Assembly: GCA_009103225.1 (NCBI GenBank)
Contig: RHPI01001719.1
Span: forward strand, 1-29,204
DNA: 29,204 nt
Source of the DNA: Chlorokybus atmophyticus
Lineage: Eukaryota; Streptophyta; Chlorokybophyceae; Chlorokybales; Chlorokybaceae
Direction: 5' to 3'
Shown here in pieces: positions 20,501 through 29,204 of this stretch. Both the position numbers and the translations under genes were made by a program. The notes beneath the pieces are model-generated. The model saw nothing but the letters and a program-made list of their open reading frames with translations, ran no database searches and was not told the origin of the DNA. The first letter of the stretch is position 1, and each line of letters begins with the position of its first letter.

Positions 20501-22342
20501 CTAGAGTACACTGAAGCGTACTTTGCCGTACAGCAACCTGCGACGCCACGCTTTTGAATGATCATTGCTGAATCGGCACTGCTTCTGGGAATCAATACAA
20601 CCAGATAACTGTGCGACCCAAACCACTACCATATATCCCTTTATGGTCATGTAGTGCGCTAACGCAGTGTGGCACATGCGTATGTGCCACACTACGTGTA
20701 AACAAGTACCCATGTATAACAGTACCCCACATGTAGTCATGTATGCTGCATGGTACATCACCAACATTTGGCGATAAGGCTCTGATGCATGGGATCCGCC
20801 AAGTTAACTTGCAGCTTCTGTCGTTGCAGATTCGCTTGAATCATCGGGCAGTGCTTGATGCTGTATGGGAGTGGAGCGGTGTGCCGCATGCGCTCCGACC
20901 TCGCGTGGCTGAGCTTTTGGCGCTTCTCATGCCGGCTGCGCTTGCGTCGGCTGCTCGCGCACTGGCGTGGAAGCTCATACGCCGCCAGCTCCTGGACGGG
21001 TTGAACCTGTCCGTCACGGCTGTCGATCGCCTCGAGCCGGTTGTCCTGCGCCTCGGCGGGGTGGCTGAACTGTCAATCGCACGCCTTCGTGGCGCCCTTC
21101 CAAATGGTTAGCTTTATGTTGTTACATTTGTTGGTCTAAGGCTACTTGCAAGCAAGGGACGGTCAGGTCATGTGGGACGAAGAGTTGTCGTGTATTTACT
21201 TATTGCAATGGTATTGTCAGGCAAACGAGTAGCCGCTGCCTTGGATGATTTGAGCGAGCTGGTGCGTTTGTCATCAGCGTGGGGTATTGATCCTGACAAC
21301 ATCACTGTGGACGCGTTGATGCCTCCTCACGAGCGCTATTTCACCGGCATTTTCTTCCAGATCCACACCAAGAGAGCCAAGCACCCTTCTGCCTGTGTAG
21401 CCATTGGCGGCCGATATGATGGGCTTGTGGCTAGGTACGTCACGACACAATATGTGCTGCAACAGAAATGCGGGTGGAACAGCTTATGAAACCTTGCTGT
21501 GATTTAGGTTGTGGCCCGCGGAGAGTGTTATAGGTGCACCTGGTGCTGTGGGTGTGAGCGTTGCGTGTGAGAAGCTTGCGGCAGCACGGCATCGCAACAT
21601 GTTGGAGCAGGCGGCTGCTGCGGGCGGTGCGGCCGGCAATGGCGGCCTCATGTATGATACGGACGTTCTCGTCTGCTCGCGCGGCGGTGGCGGCTTGCTT
21701 GAGCAACGCATGAGCCTGGTGAGTTTGTATGCAACAGGCAGATGGCAGGCACGGCTATCACCGGGGCGCATGGCAATTTTGTCAATGTACAGGATATGCG
21801 CGAGACAATTGGCGACATGCATGACGTCACAACAGCATCGCATACCAACCAGCATGCAAACACAGTCACATATACCACCACCGGGCTATATTGACTGCCT
21901 GTTTACCTACCACACTACCCTACTCTAGACCTCCAGTGTGCGGGGCAGACACCTGTTGAAATGTGATGGCTCTTAGGTGGCGGAGCTGTGGGCAGGCAAC
22001 ATAAAGGCGGAGATGTGCTTGTCGCCGACCCCTAGTTTGACTGAGCAGTACGAGTACGCGAACGACCGCGGCATCAAGTGGCTTGTCATACTATCCGAAG
22101 CAGAGCTGTCTGCCGCTGACAGCGTCAAGGTGGTACTAGTTATAACTTGTAAAGCGATGGAATGTGGAACATCTTGCTGGTTTGTACTGAACTACAGTAA
22201 CGCCTTTCAGATTCGTCACCTGGATCGGAAAACTGAAGAAGATGTTGCGCGCGGCGATCTGGTTAAAGTGCTCGCCAACAAGCTGGCTGGAAACATGAGT
22301 CGCAAGCATTACACTGTACATAGACGACGATCTGATAGATAG
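14580..22342 (+). CDS. GCN2: GCN2 eIF2-alpha kinase, 22 exons
   Basis: Exons: 14580-14785, 15139-15210, 16206-16235, 16313-16418, 16609-16770, 16859-16937, 17047-17145, 17231-17442, 17733-17900, 17998-18117, 18194-19034, 19116-19156, 19263-19307, 19407-19546, 19638-19845, 19904-20001, 20103-20409, 20830-21106, 21221-21434, 21508-21718, 21977-22129 and 22211-22342. All junction phases agree, giving 1306 residues (Arabidopsis GCN2 has about 1240). GCN2 senses uncharged tRNA and stalled ribosomes and phosphorylates eIF2-alpha, lowering general translation. After a basic N-terminus comes an RWD domain for GCN1 binding (MSAIYQDDFHLY, then VRYVPGYPAKPPRL). The kinase has GRGSYGSVV, Lys 480 (YAIKK), an acidic insert (FGEFDDDESASSSS), HRDLKPSN with Asp 626, DFG at 644-646 and GTFFYTAPE at 693-701. 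The HisRS-like domain runs from about 844 (LDQSGTVLGLRYEM, IGGRYDGLVAR near 1140). The C-terminal region ends with a basic tail. The least certain part is exon 3, beside the assembly gap. Confidence 0.95.
15245..15932. other. Assembly gap (688 N) inside GCN2 intron 2
   Basis: The run of N is flanked by low-complexity C-rich sequence (GCGCCCCC before; ACCACCCC, CACCCACC and ACC repeats after), a typical cause of failed assembly. It falls between GCN2 exons 2 and 3, within the RWD domain. Exon 2 ends with two bases of a codon and the proposed exon 3 starts with one, so the frame closes without extra sequence. An exon hidden in the gap still cannot be excluded. Confidence 0.97.
19035..19115 (+). 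other. 81-nt stop-free intron in the GCN2 activation segment
   Basis: This GT..AG segment is a multiple of three and has no in-frame stop, so it reads through as 27 extra residues. It is judged an intron because removing it restores the GTFFYTAPE signature (Thr, then Ala-Pro-Glu), and because it splits that motif exactly. Its length equals that of other short introns here. Confidence 0.88.
20666..20693 (+). repeat. 12-bp inverted repeat in GCN2 intron 17
   Basis: AGTGTGGCACAT and ATGTGCCACACT are perfect complements around a 4-nt centre (GCGT). They lie in the 420-nt intron 20410-20829. The stem is too short for a typical plant or algal miRNA precursor. Confidence 0.8.
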
Positions 22343-22457
22343 CGTGTTGTCACAAGCTATGCCTTTTCTATACATGTACACCAAGTCCATCACGTGTATC
22401 GCACTGTAGTATACCCGACCTGGGATTGGTTGATTACGAGTAGTTAGCGACGCTACT

Positions 22458-22492
22458 ATCTGTAAGTGATCATGTTATCTGTAAGTGATCAT
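22458..22492 (+). terminator. Duplicated UGUAA poly(A) signal of GCN2
   Basis: ATCTGTAAGTGATCAT occurs twice with a 19-bp period, placing TGTAA at 22461-22465 and 22480-22484, about 120-140 nt after the GCN2 stop. The position and the chlorophyte UGUAA rule fit a 3'-end signal. Confidence 0.5.
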
Positions 22493-23700
22493 ATCTTGTG
22501 CGTCTTTTGACAATGTTACCAACACCCTGTGTGCCGTCATTGGATTGATGAGCATTCTAGCATCTGAATGAAGCGTCGAAGGAAGCACACTTGACACGAC
22601 ATTGCGCATGGCTGCATTTGAGGTTAGTGTCCATGTCATTACTGTACTCTGTGTAAGGAGACATAATTGCCAATGTATCGACTCTAATATCCAATAGGCG
22701 CGATCTGCAAAATAAGTTGAGCAATACTGATGAAGGAAACATGTAAGCTGTTCCTCTCGTGAGAAGTTTGTCAAACATATTGCTGTGATCTGACCCTTAT
22801 CAAACGCCAATCAGCGAGATTGCTTAAAACAAAACAAGCAGTATCAACCGCTAAAACCTCAAGTTTGCTATTTAGCAATCAAACACAACCCACACAAGTG
22901 CACGCTGACTGATTGTGCAAGTGTGGAAGCAAACCACGGACTCGGACCGGTAAGCTTTGATTTTCCGTCAACTTTTTTTTTTTTTTTTCAACTTAGTACG
23001 TACGTATGAGGTCGATTAACTGGTTTCCGTTTTTGTCAACTGCGTCATTGACAATGCAAGTTGGTAGTATCGACCCTCGTTGACAGGGTCGGTTAAAGTC
23101 AGCAATAAGGCTTGATTGACTTGGCATAACACACAAAGGTTGCACAAGGCAAACCCCAAAGTAGGTGGCAATAGAGCAAAGATGAGCAAGCACTCATGCG
23201 ATTACATGGGGGCCAAGGCAGAGCTATGCACAGCTTACTCCAACTCAACTTATTTAGCCCAAGACTAGACCCTTAAGCAGCAGCAGGTGGGCGTATACAG
23301 CAGCAAACAGATGGCAGCACCCAACCACCTGTAGAGTGTAGAGGAGAGGAGCAAAGAGGAGAGAAGCTGAGGTTAGGCTTGCCTGTCCACGGCGTTGGCA
23401 TGCATGACCAAAGATGACGACTATACGGACGCTGCAACTTGGCCCCGCCGCTGCTCAACGCTGTTGCACGAACATATCCCCCTCCCTGGCCGCGTGGCTT
23501 CGTCCAGGCTGCGTGGCCTAGCTCATACGGAACGTTAGTCATGTTACATTGACATCTAGGCAGTCCTAAGGGCCAACGCCGCAGTAGCAAGAGTGCTATG
23601 CGCATCAGTCCACTGCCATCATGAAGCATGCACATGTCAATGTCCCATCATCATGCAGCGTGTTTTTGCAGTGCCAATGGCCCATGCAAACCCAACTTAG

Positions 23701-23705
23701 TTACA
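23701..23705 (-). terminator. Candidate UGUAA poly(A) signal of the helicase gene
   Basis: TGTAA on the minus strand lies 275 nt after the helicase stop codon. It is the first clear copy I noticed downstream of that gene. Weak evidence alone. Confidence 0.25.
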
Positions 23706-23979
23706 CTTATCAAACTCAACCATTTTCATAACGTACAGCACCATTGTGCTGATGTCCGCAGCCGGAGAAAAGGAGCAGTTTTGTTCCACATTGGCAGGGT
23801 TGATGAAGATAAGCAATAATCGGTGAGAAACTAAGCACTCACAAGCATGCCACAGCACTCACAAGCATGTCTGCAGAAAAGGCGTGCACACCAATAAATT
23901 GCTAACATAACTGAAGGTCCTGGTCCGATACAACAGCTGTTGCAATACGCAGCTCTCGCATCGCACGCACAATGTTCAA

Positions 23980-27206
<3,227 letters not shown>

Positions 27207-27360
27207 CACCTTTCACGACGCTCAACACCCTTATGCCTCCTCGTGATTCTGTCAACAAGCACCCCGCCGCCGCCCGCAACAACACCCACCCTGCCGCCAC
27301 CGCCGCCGCCGCCGCCACCGCCTGCACCTAAACTCTGCAACGCACCAAACCCTAAAAGCG
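27207..27360 (-). promoter_or_regulatory. Helicase leader with GGC repeats and telo-box
   Basis: Upstream of the helicase ATG, the gene-sense strand has TTAGGGTTT (27347-27355, telo-box AAACCCTAA on the plus strand), about 141 bp before the start. A long GGC-rich run (about 27265-27322) lies between. The transposase leader has the same order of elements. The transcription start is unknown. Confidence 0.5.
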
Positions 27361-28233
27361 TGTCCAGCTAAGCAACAAAGTCGCGGCACCGCTGTGCAGT
27401 GCATCGGTCTGCAGCTGGTACGGTACCCTGCAGGTTCCCAGTGGTTGTGTTGAATCTCGCACGTCTTCTCGCTCGTTGCAAGCCTTGTAAATGAAGTTTT
27501 CATCCATGCAAGTTTATTATTGAGCTAAAAGGATATAAGTGATAACTACATGCATAAGATATCAGTAATAACTAGATGAACCTAAATACACCTTGCTAAC
27601 TGAAATTGACTGCAGGCTTCTACTTGCTTTGACTTGGATTGTGCAAGTTTTACATACTTACATGCTGTAACTTACAACACTTCGGTGTTGCTGTGGCATT
27701 TAACAACGCATGCGCTATTCTATTCCACCAAGTGGTTGTCATAGCTGAGTGTCGTAGTGTTAAATGATAATATACTGAAAAACAATTGACAAATCGTGAG
27801 TTACGATTGCAGATTTAAGCTTATTGCGGTTTGGCGCCAATTATAACGATCAATTACACATAATGATAATGATAATTGTAACACCGTGCTTTGTCACATG
27901 ATCACGATGTGTAGTTGTAAGTTATGTGCAAGTATGTAACTATAATAACACGATTCAAGCATGCTTTATAACACGCAGGATTAGTTATTAATCATGCAGT
28001 GCTTGCCCATGCGTAATGCCATTAATAGCCACCAAAATATAATGAAACATATTCAATTGCACATGTTACAAAACAATATCAATGTTATGTAGAGTGCTAG
28101 AAAGTGCACCATATGTGTATGTACAACCTCATTGATAGTCAAGAACATAAGTCGTTTGTATATTACATTTGAGTCCATTCGTCATTATATACATGCAAAT
28201 CATCGTTTCATCAATGCACATCAGACTGGTCAC

Positions 28234-28287
28234 CAGTACTACTGCAATTTGCAGTACTACTGCAATTTGCAGTACTACTGCAATTTG
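28234..28287 (+). repeat. Three perfect 18-bp tandem repeats
   Basis: CAGTACTACTGCAATTTG occurs three times without change. Within each unit GCAATTTGC is nearly self-complementary and CAGTACTACTG partly so, hence the array can form alternative hairpins. No coding function is evident, although one frame stays open across the array. Confidence 0.95.
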
Positions 28288-28492
28288 CAGTTGAATAATG
28301 ACATATCCAGGATCTAAGGAACGTAATAAAGAAAAATAATCAACGAGTGCCAATATGGCGCAGACAAGCACATGCATCCATATGGTTCGAACATCCGATG
28401 TTAAACCTGTTGATGGCCCATGACTATATGTATCACATCTGAACATACCTGACCATAATTAACAGTATGGCTCACAGTACTGGAGCCACATG

Positions 28493-28543
28493 CCACATCA
28501 TGTGATTGACTTTGGCCGCATGATGTGGCCAAAGTCAATCACA
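28493..28543 (+). repeat. Overlapping alternative inverted repeats
   Basis: TGTGATTGACTTTGGCC (28501-28517) pairs perfectly with 28527-28543 (17 bp, 9-nt loop). Independently, CCACATCATG (28493-28502) pairs perfectly with CATGATGTGG (28519-28528). The two stems share bases, so they exclude each other. Confidence 0.9.
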
Positions 28544-29204
28544 ATGAGTTACAATCGTGTCTTCATGCACGATCAACTTACACAAGGCATATAAGTGATG
28601 GTACGGTTAAGCTTTATATGCACATTGAAAACGCTAGAGCTATATACGCTTCGCATGCGCTTGAGTCTCGTGACACTCATATTATGGCAATAGCTGTCAA
28701 GCATGGTAAAAGTACTTTATCATCTTATATATTTATCGTTACATGATGTCATTATAGCTAATTATTTGCTGGTTTATTTCAATATGCACAACATAGTTAC
28801 AATGATTATATATATAAGTGGACAATCACTTTATTTGGCGGCATCTGCTTGTTATGATCGTCGCTTATAACTTGTGAGTCTGTACAAAAGCTGTACTACG
28901 TGTGTAGCATGCAACTTAAACTTTGAAGTTTTTAAACATTAAATCTTGTATAATTAGCCGTTGTATACTATATTATACTAGTACTATACTAGTAGTACGC
29001 AATAGTCACTGATTGATTGTAACAAGTACGGATATAAGCACACGAGTTAAAGTGTCACTAGCTAGGGATTCGATGAAAGGCACTTGTTTCGTTGGATTCC
29101 ACCTGTGAGTCATCATATTTTAATGAGTTACGCAAACCGGGTGATGCTCTCACGTTGTTTTACATGTGCTTGTATAACGCTTGTGCACTACAGGGCGGGA
29201 GAGA

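Larger units (their letters stand above)
22343..23979. other. Convergent intergenic region between GCN2 and the helicase
   Basis: No gene is recognised. It contains the tandem TGTAAGTGATCAT pair at 22458-22492, a run of 16 T at 22973-22988, and a moderately GC-rich stretch at 23270-23600 with an open minus frame that shows no family features. A minus-strand TGTAA at 23701-23705 could serve the helicase mRNA. Confidence 0.5.
27361..29204. other. AT-rich intergenic region with small repeats
   Basis: After about 27500 the DNA becomes AT-rich and stop-dense in all frames, with no recognisable gene. It holds an 18-bp triplicate (28234-28287), overlapping inverted repeats (28493-28543) and AT-rich palindromic stretches near 28965-29000 (TACTAGTACTATACTAGTAG). 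Confidence 0.5.

Noticed and set aside
23273-23635. Minus-strand open frame of about 120 codons between GCN2 and the helicase
   Set aside because: Unrecognisable composition with no splice partner or family motif. Treated as 3' flanking DNA.

Overview
This is a eukaryotic nuclear window, most likely from a green alga (Viridiplantae, probably a chlorophyte). Every gene is split by short spliceosomal introns with GT..AG ends. The DEAD-box helicase matches the plant RH52 subgroup along its whole length, down to the acidic 'GAADDAWDD' C-terminus. The nucleotide-sugar transporter matches the plant GDP-fucose transporter GFT1/GONST4. GCN2 has the plant-style RWD, kinase, HisRS-like order with no pseudokinase. 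UGUAA, the usual chlorophyte poly(A) signal, follows some of the genes. The assembly has a 688-base run of N at 15245-15932 and one N at 7419. I could not determine the species.

Layout. 1-5650: a CACTA/Tnp2-type (Transposase_21-like) DNA transposon. Its transposase gene is on the minus strand, has six exons and stays open for a predicted 1223 residues. Three of its five introns are largely built from one 57-bp minisatellite. A GC-rich field of short direct and inverted GGTCC/ACCAG motifs (about 5290-5625) lies upstream of the gene and looks like a subterminal repeat region. The far end of the element is outside the window. 5650-7690: no protein gene. This is an AT-rich island with clusters of G and C runs and one complete organelle-type tRNA-Ile(GAU), probably an organelle-derived insertion. 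7692-9127 (minus): a four-exon PIG-P gene, a GPI-anchor GlcNAc-transferase subunit that no single open frame reveals. 9967-12627 (plus): a six-exon GDP-fucose transporter, head-to-head with PIG-P. 12628-14579: intergenic plus the GCN2 leader. 14580-22342 (plus): a 22-exon GCN2 eIF2-alpha kinase gene with the assembly gap inside intron 2. 22343-23979: tail-to-tail intergenic region. 23980-27206 (minus): a nine-exon RH52/DDX3-type RNA helicase in which every intron is phase 0. 27207-29204: GC-rich leader, then AT-rich intergenic DNA with small repeats and hairpins.

How the genes relate. The four host genes are ordinary housekeeping genes. PIG-P and GFT1 both serve ER/Golgi glycosylation (GPI anchor start, and GDP-fucose import) and share an 839-bp divergent promoter. 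GCN2 and the helicase both act on translation or RNA and are convergent. The most unusual material is in the transposon: the repeat-built introns, and a leader (TAGGGTTT followed by GGC repeats) that resembles the host helicase leader. All exon structures were reconstructed by hand from reading frame, splice signals and family knowledge, with no transcript data.
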